From NCBI RefSeq assembly GCF_022171985.1, contig NZ_JAJVHF010000006.1, positions 215,466 to 279,465 of the forward strand: a stretch of 64,000 nucleotides of DNA. The letters run 5' to 3'. Source of the stretch: Huaxiibacter chinensis. Lineage in GTDB: Bacteria; Pseudomonadota; Gammaproteobacteria; Enterobacterales; Enterobacteriaceae. A model generated the notes under the pieces. The model was not told the DNA's origin, did no database searches, and worked only from the letters and a program-made list of their open reading frames with translations. Of this stretch, positions 1 to 8,077 are shown one piece after another (within the stretch, counting starts at the first letter, position 1; every line of letters starts with the position of its first letter). The translations under genes and the position numbers were made by a program.

Positions 1-195
1 ATGGCCCGTAAAGAGGTCGGCATTGACGTATTCGTGTTTGACTCTGAACGTCGCGCATTCTGGCCGTATGATGGTGAGCGCGTGAAGTACGATGGTCGTA
101 GCATCCCGGAAGAGCAAATCTGGAGCCTGGCGCCAAATGAGTCCCGCAAAGGTATCGTGCTGGTGGCAGAAAAACGAGGCGAAGAGCAGACTTGA
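1..195 (+). CDS. small hypothetical protein, possibly 5'-partial
   Basis: The reading frame is open from the first base of the window to a TGA at 193-195 and would give 64 residues if the ATG at position 1 is the start. The window edge means a start further upstream cannot be excluded. The protein is charged and soluble-looking (Asp/Glu/Arg-rich, no membrane segment, no signal peptide) with an aromatic patch around residues 20-30. I do not recognise the family. It is followed 69 bp later by two more small co-oriented ORFs, so the three may form one accessory unit. Confidence 0.5.
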   Translation: MARKEVGIDVFVFDSERRAFWPYDGERVKYDGRSIPEEQIWSLAPNESRKGIVLVAEKRGEEQT

Positions 196-208
196 GGGCA
201 TTCATTTA

Positions 209-256
209 CTCCGGGCTGCTAGCCGCGCGGCATAAGGCCGCTGGCAGTACCCGGAG
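209..256 (+). promoter_or_regulatory. intergenic hairpin covering the ribosome-binding site of the next ORF
   Basis: CTCCGGG at 209-215 is complementary to CCCGGAG at 250-256, and the stem continues imperfectly inward (CTGCTAGC against GCTGGCAG). The GGAG at 253-256 is the only plausible Shine-Dalgarno sequence for the ATG at 265, so the fold would hide it. No T-run follows, so this does not look like a terminator. Translational control or mRNA protection is an inference. Confidence 0.5.
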
Positions 257-264
257 TTATCCAA

Positions 265-564
265 ATGGCACGAACACGCGCCGAACGCCGCCACCATGCG
301 GCACGTCTCAAACACAAACGCGCAACCTATAACAACAGCGGTGCTGGAACACCAGCACACACTGGAATGGTCTATCGAACCCCCTGCAGTTGTTCTTGCC
401 ACATGTGCGGCCACCGGCGCCGGATTAATGGCATGGGCATACAGGAACTAAGTGCGAGGGGCATTGAGAGAGAGCGGAGGCAGCATGTATCTACTACAGG
501 AGCATTTTTAGAACCTTTTAAGGAGTCTAAAAATGTCTGTTTTTCATCGAGTAAAAGACCGTGA
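265..564 (+). CDS. small Cys-rich protein with CxCxxC motif
   Basis: The 99-residue product begins with a strongly basic Arg/His-rich segment (MARTRAERRHHAARLKHKRA). A Cys cluster follows in the middle (PCSCSCHMCGHRRR, roughly residues 40-53) and then an IQEL segment. This order matches a widespread family of 60-70 residue uncharacterised bacterial and phage proteins whose core reads CSC-x-x-CG-x-(P/R)-R. The Cys/His spacing suggests zinc binding. The C-terminal ~35 residues run past the usual family end and overlap the next ORF by 32 bp, so the true C-terminus may differ. The GGAG upstream lies inside the hairpin at 209-256. Function unknown. Confidence 0.55.
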   Translation: MARTRAERRHHAARLKHKRATYNNSGAGTPAHTGMVYRTPCSCSCHMCGHRRRINGMGIQELSARGIERERRQHVSTTGAFLEPFKESKNVCFSSSKRP

Positions 565-823
565 TCGCCACGGCAAGCCGCTGCCTCATGCGCATGTTGG
601 CTACCCTGGCTGTGAGGGGAAAATGGCGCACTATGCCGATCTTGCACCTGGCCGCTGGCCGGACTGGAACACCAGCCACAACCCAAGTGCCTGGAACAAT
701 CTTTACCACACCCGACCGCGCCGCGCGTCTGACCGTCAGAACCTCAGTCGTGTGATGCAAGGTAAGGATCCGGATTGCATTATCTGGCACACACACAAAA
801 AGCCGTACACCTACTTTTACTGA
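533..823 (+). CDS. small hypothetical protein, WNNLYHTRPRR family
   Basis: This ORF of 96 codons has a strong ribosome-binding site (AAGGAG, 7-8 bases before ATG 533). It is followed directly by a good rho-independent terminator, so it is very probably expressed. The protein is His/Arg/Trp-rich, with a central WNNLYHTRPRR segment and a C-terminal DPDxIIW...KPYTYFY segment. Similar small proteins (W-N-N-L-x-x-T-R-P-R-R, D-P-D-x-I-x-W) occur in phage-like and accessory regions, often beside Cys-rich ORFs like the preceding one. I know of no experimental function. It overlaps the preceding ORF by 32 bp, suggesting translational coupling. Confidence 0.6.
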   Translation: MSVFHRVKDRDRHGKPLPHAHVGYPGCEGKMAHYADLAPGRWPDWNTSHNPSAWNNLYHTRPRRASDRQNLSRVMQGKDPDCIIWHTHKKPYTYFY

Positions 824-828
824 CACCC

Positions 829-851
829 AACCCGCTGCGGCGGGTTTTTTT
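829..851 (+). terminator. rho-independent terminator of the small-ORF unit
   Basis: The stem CCCGC/GCGGG encloses a short TGCG loop and is followed by seven T residues. It begins six bases after the stop codon of the ORF ending at 823 and closes the small-ORF group. Confidence 0.85.
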
Positions 852-954
852 ATGGGTTCTCGCACACATGAGGCCGCCGGGCGGTTTTAACGAATAAGGC
901 CGCATAAGAAAGTTAGCGAGGCGCACAGCGTGTTTGACAGCCTGGGTGAGGGAT

Positions 955-986
955 AAAAAAAAGCCCTGCCCACCGGGGGCAGGGCT
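955..986 (-). terminator. terminator of the ibpA-ibpB operon
   Basis: The stem AGCCCTGCCC/GGGGCAGGGCT (962-986) is preceded on the plus strand by an A-run. On the minus strand this reads as a hairpin followed by a U-run, about 60 bp after the ibpB stop. Confidence 0.8.
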
Positions 987-995
987 GATTCTTTT

Positions 996-1018
996 CACCC
1001 TCTTCCAGAGGGAGAGGG
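996..1018. repeat. CCCTCTnCC/GGGAGAGGG palindromic repeat, copy 1
   Basis: CACCCTCTTCC-AGA-GGGAGAGGG is an imperfect palindrome between the ibpB stop and its terminator. It shares its arms with four other intergenic loci in this window (near 9.9, 24.4, 26.7 and 55.5 kb). Confidence 0.6.
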
Positions 1019-1047
1019 CCGCGGTGCGGGCATACGCCCGCACAATA

Positions 1048-1476
1048 TTAGCTATTCAACGCGGGGCGCTCGCTAATGGCGATACGCTGCGGGGCCAGAG
1101 CTTCTGGCACGTTCCGGGTCAGATCGATATGCAACAACCCGTTATTGAAGGTCGCGCCGGAAACCTCCATATGATCGGCCAGGGTAAAGCCCAGGCTGAA
1201 CGGCTGGATCACCAGCCCCTGATGTAACCACTGGGTCTCGGTTTCAGGTTTTTGCGGCGTGCCTTTCACCGTCAGACGGGTACCCTCAAGCTGGATCTCA
1301 AGATCGTCCTGGCGGAACCCGGCCAGCGCAAGGGTGATGCGATAGTGGTTATCATCACTTTTTTCAATATTGTAGGGCGGGAAAGCCTGATGGTCAGCGG
1401 TGCTTTGCAGGGCGTTAGCCAGTTTGTCAAAACCAATCCACTGACGCAGAAGTGGGGATAAATCGTAGTTACGCAT
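1048..1476 (-). CDS. ibpB: small heat shock protein IbpB
   Basis: This is an inclusion-body-associated small heat shock protein of the Hsp20/alpha-crystallin class. It holds unfolded cytoplasmic proteins in aggregates from which DnaK and ClpB can recover them, working with IbpA. The start at 1476 (MRNYDLSPL) gives 142 residues, the E. coli length, with an AAGGAG ribosome-binding site just upstream; an in-frame start 33 bp further upstream lacks this support. The alpha-crystallin domain spans roughly residues 35-125 and includes the G-x-L signature (NNGLLHIDL). The C-terminal I-x-I anchor is IAI. It lies 135 bp downstream of ibpA in the same direction and is probably co-transcribed from the sigma32 promoter upstream of ibpA. 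Confidence 0.97.
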   Translation of the reverse strand: MRNYDLSPLLRQWIGFDKLANALQSTADHQAFPPYNIEKSDDNHYRITLALAGFRQDDLEIQLEGTRLTVKGTPQKPETETQWLHQGLVIQPFSLGFTLADHMEVSGATFNNGLLHIDLTRNVPEALAPQRIAISERPALNS

Positions 1477-1611
1477 ACTAAATCTCCTTCTAAGAAGCGA
1501 GTTCGGCACAGTTTATTTTTGTGCACAGTTGTCCTGTAAATCCTGACGGATTCACCTATGCTCCCATTACGGCAAGCAATTCTGGGTGGGCCGCTGACGC
1601 GACCCGTCTAA

Positions 1612-2022
1612 TCAATTAATTTCGATACGGCGCGGTTTTTTCTCTTCCGGAATCACACGTTCCAGATCGACAAACAGCAGGCCGTTGACCAGGTTCGCGC
1701 CTTTAACATGAATGTTTTCGGCTAACTGGAATTTGCGTTCGAAATTGCGCTCCGCGATGCCCTGATACAGATAGGTACGCTCTTTCTGCTCAGCTGAATG
1801 CGAGCCTTTCACCACCAGCAGGTTGTCCTGCGCGGTGATCTCCAGTTCGCTTTCGGCAAAACCGGCGACGGCAATGGCGATGCGGTAGTGGTTTTCGTCA
1901 ACCAGTTCAACATTGTATGGAGGGTAGCCGTTGCTCTGGCTCTGATTATTTTCTAAATGGTTGAACAGGCGATCGAAACCAATAGCAGAACGATAAAGCG
2001 GAGAGAGATCGAAGTTACGCAT
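1612..2022 (-). CDS. ibpA: small heat shock protein IbpA
   Basis: IbpA is the partner of IbpB and binds denatured proteins in the cytoplasm during heat stress. The 136-residue protein has the alpha-crystallin domain at about residues 35-122, the VNGLLFVDL motif, and a C-terminal IEI anchor needed for oligomer assembly. The start MRNFDLSPL has an AGGAG at suitable spacing. It is the first gene of ibpAB. A sigma32-type promoter lies at 2130-2157, and the ~100-nt leader resembles the ROSE thermometer known in E. coli ibpA. Confidence 0.98.
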   Translation of the reverse strand: MRNFDLSPLYRSAIGFDRLFNHLENNQSQSNGYPPYNVELVDENHYRIAIAVAGFAESELEITAQDNLLVVKGSHSAEQKERTYLYQGIAERNFERKFQLAENIHVKGANLVNGLLFVDLERVIPEEKKPRRIEIN

Positions 2023-2123
2023 AAGTCATTGCTCCTGAAATCAGCGAGAATATTGAGCCTTCCACCATGGACAGGCCACTGCGCCCCTGAACACCCATTC
2101 GGCGAGTTCGTTATCGGGCCACA
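2023..2123 (-). promoter_or_regulatory. ibpA 5' leader, ROSE-like RNA thermometer
   Basis: The ~100-nt untranslated leader ends in a segment (TTCGCTGATTTCAGGAGC read on the minus strand) in which CGCT-like bases can pair with the AGGAG ribosome-binding site. This is the arrangement described for the E. coli ibpA ROSE-type thermosensor. The call rests on sequence similarity and position; the fold was not computed. Confidence 0.55.
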
Positions 2124-2129
2124 ACAATA

Positions 2130-2157
2130 AAATGGGTCTGTATCCGATCTTTTCAAG
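2130..2157 (-). promoter_or_regulatory. sigma32 heat-shock promoter of ibpAB
   Basis: On the minus strand CTTGAAA (2151-2157) is followed after 13 bp by ACCCATTT (2130-2137). The sigma32 consensus is CTTGAAA, then 13-15 bp, then CCCCATnT. The predicted start near 2123 leaves a ~100-nt leader before ibpA. Confidence 0.85.
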
Positions 2158-2336
2158 AGTTTTATCGCAAGATTTTTTTGCACTTTACCGGCACTCGCAT
2201 AGACTGGGACTACAGCACAAAGGGTTAAATTGCGATGACCGCCACAGTGCAGGGGTTCCGGGCTGTCCATTTTGATCAAGGCTCGCTATAACCCTGAGTT
2301 GCAGGTCTATGCAGTAACATTAACGATGACTGAGTG

Positions 2337-2669
2337 ATGATGAAAAATGTTCTGATAAAGCTGACGACGTTCAGCGGGGTTGTTTTACTTTGCGGGTGTT
2401 CGAGCGTGATGTCTCACACTGGCGGTAAAGAAGGAACATATCCGGGCACGCGTGCCAGCGCGCAGATGATCTCGGATGACGACACCAACTGGGGCACAAA
2501 ATCCCTGGTGGTACTGGATATGCCGTTCACCGCCGTTGTCGACACGCTCTTACTTCCATGGGACTTCTATCGTACTGACAGTTCAGTTCGCTCTCGCGTA
2601 GAGAAAAGCGAGCAGGAAAATCTGGCGACGAACGCCGTTATTCCGCCCGCCGCCATGCCCCCACGCTAA
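2337..2669 (+). CDS. yidQ: YidQ outer-membrane lipoprotein (DUF1375 family)
   Basis: This small lipoprotein has 110 residues from ATG 2337, the start that aligns with the E. coli protein; a GTG three bases upstream is also open. A short hydrophobic signal peptide ends in the lipobox LLCGC with Cys21 as the predicted lipidation site. The conserved body contains SSVMSHTGGKEGTYPGTRAS and a DMPFTAVVDTLLLPWD segment typical of YceK/YidQ. Molecular function is unknown. It is divergent from ibpA, as in E. coli. Confidence 0.93.
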   Translation: MMKNVLIKLTTFSGVVLLCGCSSVMSHTGGKEGTYPGTRASAQMISDDDTNWGTKSLVVLDMPFTAVVDTLLLPWDFYRTDSSVRSRVEKSEQENLATNAVIPPAAMPPR

Positions 2670-2670
2670 T

Positions 2671-3894
2671 TCAGGCGGTTTCCGTCACCCAAAGCTGACG
2701 AAAACCGTCCACCTCTTCCATCCAGGCAATCCACTGCCCGTCAGGTGAGAACACCACAGCATCGCCAGACGGCGGATTGCCATGATCGGACGTCAAAAAG
2801 AGCACCTGGCCCGTCAGCGCATCGCAACGGGCGATACGATTTTCGAGGACGAAGCCCAACGATTCACCGGAAGGATGCCAGTTAAACGCCGACTGGATAT
2901 CGCTGCTGTTATGCGTTAATTGACGCGTTTCGCCGCCGTCAGGTGAAATGAGCCACAGCTGCACCACCCCGTTATCATCACGCATCAGGAAAGCAATCGC
3001 TGTTCCCTGCGGGTTCGCTCTGACCCAATGGCGGGGCGTAGTTACCAGCCCGGGAAAACGACGATCGTGCGTAAAGGTCAGACGACGTTGCGCCACACCC
3101 GCGGGCGGGGCAGGCATGGTCTGCGGCGTACCTTCCAGCGGATCGCGGCCCGCCTGCTTCCAGCCGCTTTCGTTATGCGGAAGATCCACAATAAACAGTT
3201 CCGGTACTTTTACTCCCGTGACTGACAGCGTATCGCCGATGAACGCCAGCCGGTTATTGCCCACCCAGCCCTCTTCATACGCACGGTTAATTTCATCGCT
3301 GCCCGGTTGCGGCGTGGGCGTGGTACGGCTGACCAGCACGCTCCAGCAGGTGCCTGCATATTCACGGGGGTGATTTCCCTGGGGCGTGACCGGGCCAAAC
3401 GGCGTGGCGACGCCGACGTTGCGCAAATCGAGCGTCGCATCGCGTTCATGCAGGACGTGGTCGTTATAGGTAAAGCTCACCGCGTCACCCTGCGGGCTAT
3501 AGACATGGACGTGAGTGCCGCCGCGTAAGGCACCAGGCGTATAAGGGGCGGTGATGTCCATCGCCTCGAGCGCGCTGAGATGCTCGCCGTGTGCAATGAC
3601 GCCACGTCGATGATGAAAATCGTACTGCCAGCCTGCATCCGGATGCTCCGGGCCGTGGATAAAGACGTACTTATCCTCAACGGGATGAACGGTCACCACG
3701 CCGACGCAGGCCCCGTGATGCGCACGATAGATTACCTGCACCTCGCCCGACTCAACGTTCACCCGTTCGATGGTTTCGCCGGTAAACGACGCGCCAGAAG
3801 GGCGAACGTCAAACACCAGCCACTGGCTGTCTGCCGTCCAGGTATTGATGTTGGTAAGTTGATGATGGCGATGAGCTGAGGTGATTTGTTTCAT
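2671..3894 (-). CDS. yidR: YidR, TolB-like beta-propeller protein (DUF3748)
   Basis: The 407-residue protein (start MKQITSAHRHHQL at 3894) is collinear with E. coli YidR. PD40/TolB-type propeller blades are visible, for example IAFLMRDDNGVVQLWLISPDGG and FSPDGQWIAWMEEV near the C-terminus. No signal peptide is evident from this start. An in-frame start 42 bp upstream exists but passes through the 12-bp hairpin and is not conserved. Function is uncharacterised. It follows dgoT with a 51-bp gap, which holds the hairpin. Confidence 0.92.
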   Translation of the reverse strand: MKQITSAHRHHQLTNINTWTADSQWLVFDVRPSGASFTGETIERVNVESGEVQVIYRAHHGACVGVVTVHPVEDKYVFIHGPEHPDAGWQYDFHHRRGVIAHGEHLSALEAMDITAPYTPGALRGGTHVHVYSPQGDAVSFTYNDHVLHERDATLDLRNVGVATPFGPVTPQGNHPREYAGTCWSVLVSRTTPTPQPGSDEINRAYEEGWVGNNRLAFIGDTLSVTGVKVPELFIVDLPHNESGWKQAGRDPLEGTPQTMPAPPAGVAQRRLTFTHDRRFPGLVTTPRHWVRANPQGTAIAFLMRDDNGVVQLWLISPDGGETRQLTHNSSDIQSAFNWHPSGESLGFVLENRIARCDALTGQVLFLTSDHGNPPSGDAVVFSPDGQWIAWMEEVDGFRQLWVTETA

Positions 3895-3899
3895 GTGGA

Positions 3900-3930
3900 T
3901 ACCCTGATGCGCGGTTATCGCATCAGGGTA
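3900..3930. repeat. perfect 12-bp-stem hairpin between dgoT and yidR
   Basis: TACCCTGATGCG (3900-3911) and CGCATCAGGGTA (3919-3930) are exact complements around a 7-base loop. The stem starts six bases upstream of the yidR start codon and includes the AGGGTA that would serve as its ribosome-binding site. It lacks a T-run. It may be a REP-type element or a translational control hairpin. Confidence 0.7.
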
Positions 3931-3945
3931 AAGCATCGCAATAAA

Positions 3946-5238
3946 TTAGCCTACTCGTTTAACATTGCCGACCAGCAGGATGTAAGACAGCGCGCCAATC
4001 AGGGCCACTGCAGAGATATAAACCAGCGCCGGGCCAAAACCGTAATCCTGAGCCAGATAACCCACAACCAGCGGAACGGTGATGCCTCCCAGACCGCCAA
4101 CAAAGTTAAACACGCCCCCGGTCAGGCCAATCAGCCGCATCGGCGCAAGTGATGACACCAGGGACCAGGTGATGGACGCAAAACCGTTGCCGAAGAAGGC
4201 AAGTGCCATCAGCGTCATAATCCATACCGGATCGTTGGTGTAGTTGGCCCCCATAATGCAGGTCGAGATAAGCAAGCCGCAGATGATGGGCGTTTTACGC
4301 GCCGCCCCCAGCGAGTAACCTTTTTTCACCAGCTTATCGGCCAGCCAGCCGGAAAGCAGCACGCCAAAGAACGCCGCCAGGAAAGGCACAGTGGTCATAA
4401 AACCGGCTTTTAGCGCCGTAATGCCCTTTTCCTGCGTCAGATAGTTGGGGAACCAGGTCAGGAAGAACCACAGCGTGGAGGTCACCGCGAACTGCCCGAT
4501 ATAAACGCCGATCAGCTTGCGATGAAAGACCAGCTTCCACTCGGCTTTCGTCAGCGGCTGGCGAGCCTCTTTCTTCGCTGGCGCATCGCCGTCGATTAGG
4601 CCCCCGCCGTCACGAATGTAATCCAGTTCCGCCTGAGTAATATTTTTGGTCAGGCGCGGTGGCTGGTAAACCTTGAACCAGATAAAGGACCAGATAATGC
4701 CAATACCGCCGGTAATGATAAACACCCAGTGCCAGCTCAGCATCTCCTGGATCCAGATGAGCAGCGGCGTCAGGAAGGCCAGACCGACAAATTGCCCGGA
4801 GGTGTAGAAGCCCACCGCTGAAGCACGCTCCTGCTCGGGGAACCAGCTTGTCACCATGCGGTTATTGGTTGGAAACGCCGGTGCTTCAAAGATGCCCGTA
4901 ATGGCGCGCAGCCCAATCAGCGACATCAGCCCCGTGGCGAACCCCTGAAATAGCGTCGCCACCGACCAGCCAAAGATGGCAATGAAATAGGTCAGGCGCG
5001 ACCCGACGCGGTCCAGGAACCAGCCACCCGGGATCTGACAGAGGGTATAAAGCCAGGCAAACGCCGAGAATACGTAGCCCATTTCCGCTTTGGTAATGCC
5101 AAACTCTTCCTGAATATGGGCCGACGCCACCGCCAGATTGGCGCGGTCAACGTAGCAAATCACGACGGTAATAAAGATCATGATGAGCGTCAGATAGCGA
5201 CGACGCCCGGGTTTTGCAGCGGTTACTGGAATATCCAT
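3946..5238 (-). CDS. dgoT: D-galactonate/H+ symporter DgoT
   Basis: This is a major facilitator superfamily (anion:cation symporter) inner-membrane transporter that brings D-galactonate in with protons. The 430-residue protein (start [14 protein letters not shown] upstream) is almost identical to E. coli DgoT. Asp31-Arg32 and Glu118 correspond to Asp46, Arg47 and Glu133 in the longer 445-residue numbering used in structural work, and are the proton- and substrate-coupling residues. The longer start at 5283 is also open here. It is the last gene of dgoRKADT, but an ERIC element in the 214 bp after dgoD separates it from the upstream genes. Confidence 0.96.
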   Translation of the reverse strand: MDIPVTAAKPGRRRYLTLIMIFITVVICYVDRANLAVASAHIQEEFGITKAEMGYVFSAFAWLYTLCQIPGGWFLDRVGSRLTYFIAIFGWSVATLFQGFATGLMSLIGLRAITGIFEAPAFPTNNRMVTSWFPEQERASAVGFYTSGQFVGLAFLTPLLIWIQEMLSWHWVFIITGGIGIIWSFIWFKVYQPPRLTKNITQAELDYIRDGGGLIDGDAPAKKEARQPLTKAEWKLVFHRKLIGVYIGQFAVTSTLWFFLTWFPNYLTQEKGITALKAGFMTTVPFLAAFFGVLLSGWLADKLVKKGYSLGAARKTPIICGLLISTCIMGANYTNDPVWIMTLMALAFFGNGFASITWSLVSSLAPMRLIGLTGGVFNFVGGLGGITVPLVVGYLAQDYGFGPALVYISAVALIGALSYILLVGNVKRVG

Positions 5239-5337
5239 TGTTATCTGTCTCCAGATTTTGGGCATAGCGAAGCCGCTCACCATGCCCTGTAGTTTCAGAG
5301 GGGGTATTGGGTTTTTTTATTATTTGTGGTGTCCAGA

Positions 5338-5450
5338 ATCATTCGTGGTGCAGGAAGGCGGCAAGATTGTAAATCCCCGGGAGCTTACTCAAGTAAGTGA
5401 CTGGGGTGCACAATCGAAGCCAACGCATCTGCGGCGCGAAGGATGAAGGA
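5338..5450. repeat. ERIC (IRU) element, copy 1
   Basis: The core at 5369-5413 closely matches the ERIC consensus defined by the ERIC-1R and ERIC-2 primer sites (GTGAATCCCC...GGAGCTTAC and AAGTAAGTGACTGGGGTG). Arms with GGAAGGCGGCAAG and its partner flank it. It lies in the dgoD-dgoT gap, so it is transcribed with the operon. Outer boundaries are approximate. Confidence 0.88.
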
Positions 5451-5452
5451 CA

Positions 5453-6601
5453 TTACCATTCGGCGACGGAGCCGTCTTCATGACGCCACAACGGATTACG
5501 CCAGTCCGGCGCATTTTGACTCAGCTCTATGACCCTGGCTTCGTCAATGTCCACGCCCAGGCCCGGCTTCGTTAACGGTTTAAAGAAACCGCCTTCCATG
5601 CTGAAGTCTTCTTTGTTTTTCACAAAATCGAGCAGTTCCGCGCCCTGGTTATAGTGAATGCCCATGCTCTGCTCCTGGAACACGGCGTTGCGCGAAACAA
5701 AGTCGACGTGCAGACACGCCGCCAGTGCGATCGGTCCCAGCGGACAGTGCGGTGCCAGGGCCACGTCGTAGGCTTCGGCCATACCGGCGATTTTGTAGCA
5801 TTCGGTAATGCCGCCAGCGTGCGACAGATCGGGTTGCAGAATTGCCAGACCGCCCGCTTCCAGAACGCGCTTAAATTCAAAGCGCGAGAACATGCGTTCG
5901 CCAGCGGCAATAGGAATATGGGTTTGCGCCGCCAGTTTTGGATAATATTCCGCCTGTTCTGCCAGCACCGGCTCTTCAATAAACAGCGGCCGATACTGCT
6001 CCAGTTCTTTGATCAAGACTTTCGCCATTGGCGCACTGACGCGGCCGTGGAAATCGAGGCCAAATTCAATCTCATTCCCGAAAGCTTCGCGAATTTGCGC
6101 AACGGTGCTCACCGCCTTGTCCACGGCACGTGAATTATCAATCACGCCCATCTCTTCGCAGCCATTCAGCTTAAAGGTGTCAAAGCCGATATTGCGCAAC
6201 GTTCTTATACCCTGAATGACATCTGCAGGACGATCGCCGCCCACCCAGCTATAGGCTTTAATTTTATCGCGTACCAGACCGCCCATAAGTTGCCAGACCG
6301 GCGCATTCAACACTTTCCCTTTGATATCCCACAATGCCTGATCGATGCCTGCAATCGCGCTCATCAGAACGGGGCCACCACGGTAGAAACCTGCACGATA
6401 CATGACCTGCCACAGGTCGTTGATGCGTGCCGGATCCTGGCCAATCAGGTATTCACTGAGTTCATGCACGGCGGCCTCAACGGTGCGTGCGCGTCCTTCG
6501 ATAACAGGCTCACCCCAGCCAACCACGCCTTCATCGGTTTCAATTTTCAAAAACATCCAGCGCGGGGGTAAACGGTACGTGGTGATGTTAGTTATTTTCA
6601 T
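5453..6601 (-). CDS. dgoD: D-galactonate dehydratase DgoD
   Basis: This enolase-superfamily (mandelate racemase subgroup) enzyme converts D-galactonate to 2-dehydro-3-deoxy-D-galactonate in the cytoplasm. The 382-residue length equals E. coli DgoD. Metal ligands Asp183, Glu209 and Glu235 and the catalytic His185 and His285 are all present. The start ATG overlaps the dgoA stop in an ATGA quartet, indicating translational coupling. Confidence 0.98.
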   Translation of the reverse strand: MKITNITTYRLPPRWMFLKIETDEGVVGWGEPVIEGRARTVEAAVHELSEYLIGQDPARINDLWQVMYRAGFYRGGPVLMSAIAGIDQALWDIKGKVLNAPVWQLMGGLVRDKIKAYSWVGGDRPADVIQGIRTLRNIGFDTFKLNGCEEMGVIDNSRAVDKAVSTVAQIREAFGNEIEFGLDFHGRVSAPMAKVLIKELEQYRPLFIEEPVLAEQAEYYPKLAAQTHIPIAAGERMFSRFEFKRVLEAGGLAILQPDLSHAGGITECYKIAGMAEAYDVALAPHCPLGPIALAACLHVDFVSRNAVFQEQSMGIHYNQGAELLDFVKNKEDFSMEGGFFKPLTKPGLGVDIDEARVIELSQNAPDWRNPLWRHEDGSVAEW

Positions 6602-7215
6602 TTCACTGCCTCTCGATACGCTTCTACAAATGCCGCCGCCTGAGTGGCGGTACGTTCAACGGACTGCCCGGCGCGATAGAGATCGCTGCCCAGCCCTGCT
6701 CCCGCACAACCGGAGTTAATCCATTGCGCCAGGTTTTCAGGCGTCACGCCCCCCACGGCAAAGACCGGAACGCTGGCGGGGAGTACCGCTTTCAGCGCCT
6801 TGATGTAATCCGGCCCAAAAGCCGATGAAGGGAAAATTTTGAGCGCCTGGGCACCTGCATCGAGAGCCGTGAAGGCTTCTGTCGCCGTCGCACAGCCAGG
6901 GCAGACGGTCATGCCATAACTGACGGCTCGACGGATCACCTCAGGGTGAATATTTGGCGTGACGATGAGTTTGCAGCCCATTTTCGCAAGCTGATCTACC
7001 TGCTCGGGCTGCAATACGGTGCCAGCCCCGATCAGCGCTTTGTCACCGAACGCCTCCACCACCGCCGGGATGCTCTTTTCCCACTCGGGAGAATTAAGCG
7101 GGATTTCCACGGCGTCAAAACCGGCGTCGATCGCGGCGCCAACGTGCGCGACTGCCTCGTCGGGCGTGATGCCGCGCAAGATAGCGATAAGGGGAAGATT
7201 AGTTTGCCACTGCAT
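6598..7215 (-). CDS. dgoA: 2-dehydro-3-deoxy-6-phosphogalactonate aldolase DgoA
   Basis: This class I KDPGal aldolase splits 2-dehydro-3-deoxy-6-phosphogalactonate into pyruvate and glyceraldehyde-3-phosphate. The 205-residue TIM-barrel protein shows Glu37, Arg14 and the Schiff-base Lys126 ([12 protein letters not shown]), as expected for the KDPG/KDPGal family. It overlaps dgoK by 17 bp upstream and dgoD by 4 bp downstream, so the three enzymes are tightly coupled. In E. coli the aldolase and dehydratase were once annotated as a single gene; here they are clearly separate. Confidence 0.98.
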   Translation of the reverse strand: MQWQTNLPLIAILRGITPDEAVAHVGAAIDAGFDAVEIPLNSPEWEKSIPAVVEAFGDKALIGAGTVLQPEQVDQLAKMGCKLIVTPNIHPEVIRRAVSYGMTVCPGCATATEAFTALDAGAQALKIFPSSAFGPDYIKALKAVLPASVPVFAVGGVTPENLAQWINSGCAGAGLGSDLYRAGQSVERTATQAAAFVEAYREAVK

Positions 7216-8077
7216 GAGCGATGCTCCTTATTCCTGCCTGAAATGCCGTGTCGCCATCAACCGCTGAGACATCACGCCCCACGGCATTGAACGCCTGGCG
7301 GTAACGAGAGGTCAGCGATGAACCCGCGACGAGGGTGATGGCCTGTTGCCCGGCGAACTGCTCACTCAGGCTGGCGACTTCTGCGCCAATCAACAGGCCG
7401 GATAAAAATTCGCTGACCTGCTCGCGGGGCAGGTTTCCCAACACGTGCGACGCGCGAACTTCAAAGAGATGTGGCAATACGGCAGGCGAGGCGAGGCCGC
7501 GCTCAAGCCCGGCGGTAAACGCCTGTGCAGACGAGTCCTGCTCCGGCAAACCCGCACCCACCAGCGAGTGTGTGAGCAGCAAATGATGCAATTCACCGGT
7601 CATCACGGTACGAAAATCGTGGATTTGCTTCTCATCTGCCTGGACCCATTTGCAATGGGTGCCGGGCATAACGTAGACAGACGAAGGAGAAAGGGTGCGG
7701 GCGCCAAGCAATTGTGTCTCTTCACCGCGCATCACGTTATGGTTATCGTCACGTGAAACGCAAAGACCGGGAATAATCCACACATTGTCGCCAACGGACG
7801 TTAACTGCTGCCCAATGGCAGAGAAACAGGTGGGAACAGGCAGATAAGGCACAGCCTTCCAGCCCACATTGCTGCCCACCATACCCGCCATGATGACTGG
7901 CGTGGCGCTGTCGCGCCATCCAGAGGTCACTTTCGCTAACACCGCCTCGGGTGATTGACCGTTCAGGCGCGTCACGCCCGATTCTGATTGCCTGCTCTCC
8001 AGACATTCGTCGCCCTGGTAAAGCCAGGCGCGCAGATTGGTCGATCCCCAGTCTATGGCGATGTAGCGAGGTGTCAT
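7199..8077 (-). CDS. dgoK: 2-dehydro-3-deoxygalactonokinase DgoK
   Basis: DgoK phosphorylates 2-dehydro-3-deoxy-D-galactonate at C6 with ATP, the step between DgoD and DgoA. The 292-residue protein starts with the nucleotide-binding segment IAIDWGSTNLRAW (residues 6-18) typical of the DgoK family of the ASKHA fold. A PGTHCKW segment lies mid-protein. Its start overlaps the dgoR stop by 4 bp. Confidence 0.97.
   Translation of the reverse strand: MTPRYIAIDWGSTNLRAWLYQGDECLESRQSESGVTRLNGQSPEAVLAKVTSGWRDSATPVIMAGMVGSNVGWKAVPYLPVPTCFSAIGQQLTSVGDNVWIIPGLCVSRDDNHNVMRGEETQLLGARTLSPSSVYVMPGTHCKWVQADEKQIHDFRTVMTGELHHLLLTHSLVGAGLPEQDSSAQAFTAGLERGLASPAVLPHLFEVRASHVLGNLPREQVSEFLSGLLIGAEVASLSEQFAGQQAITLVAGSSLTSRYRQAFNAVGRDVSAVDGDTAFQAGIRSIAHAVAN

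Noticed and set aside
372..865. minus-strand ORFs of 104 and 112 codons across the small-ORF unit
   Set aside because: They overlap plus-strand ORFs that have better ribosome-binding sites, a matching terminator and recognisable motifs.
5258..5446. 62-codon plus-strand ORF in the dgoD-dgoT gap
   Set aside because: It is mostly the ERIC element read in one frame, has no ribosome-binding site and would be antisense to an operon transcript.
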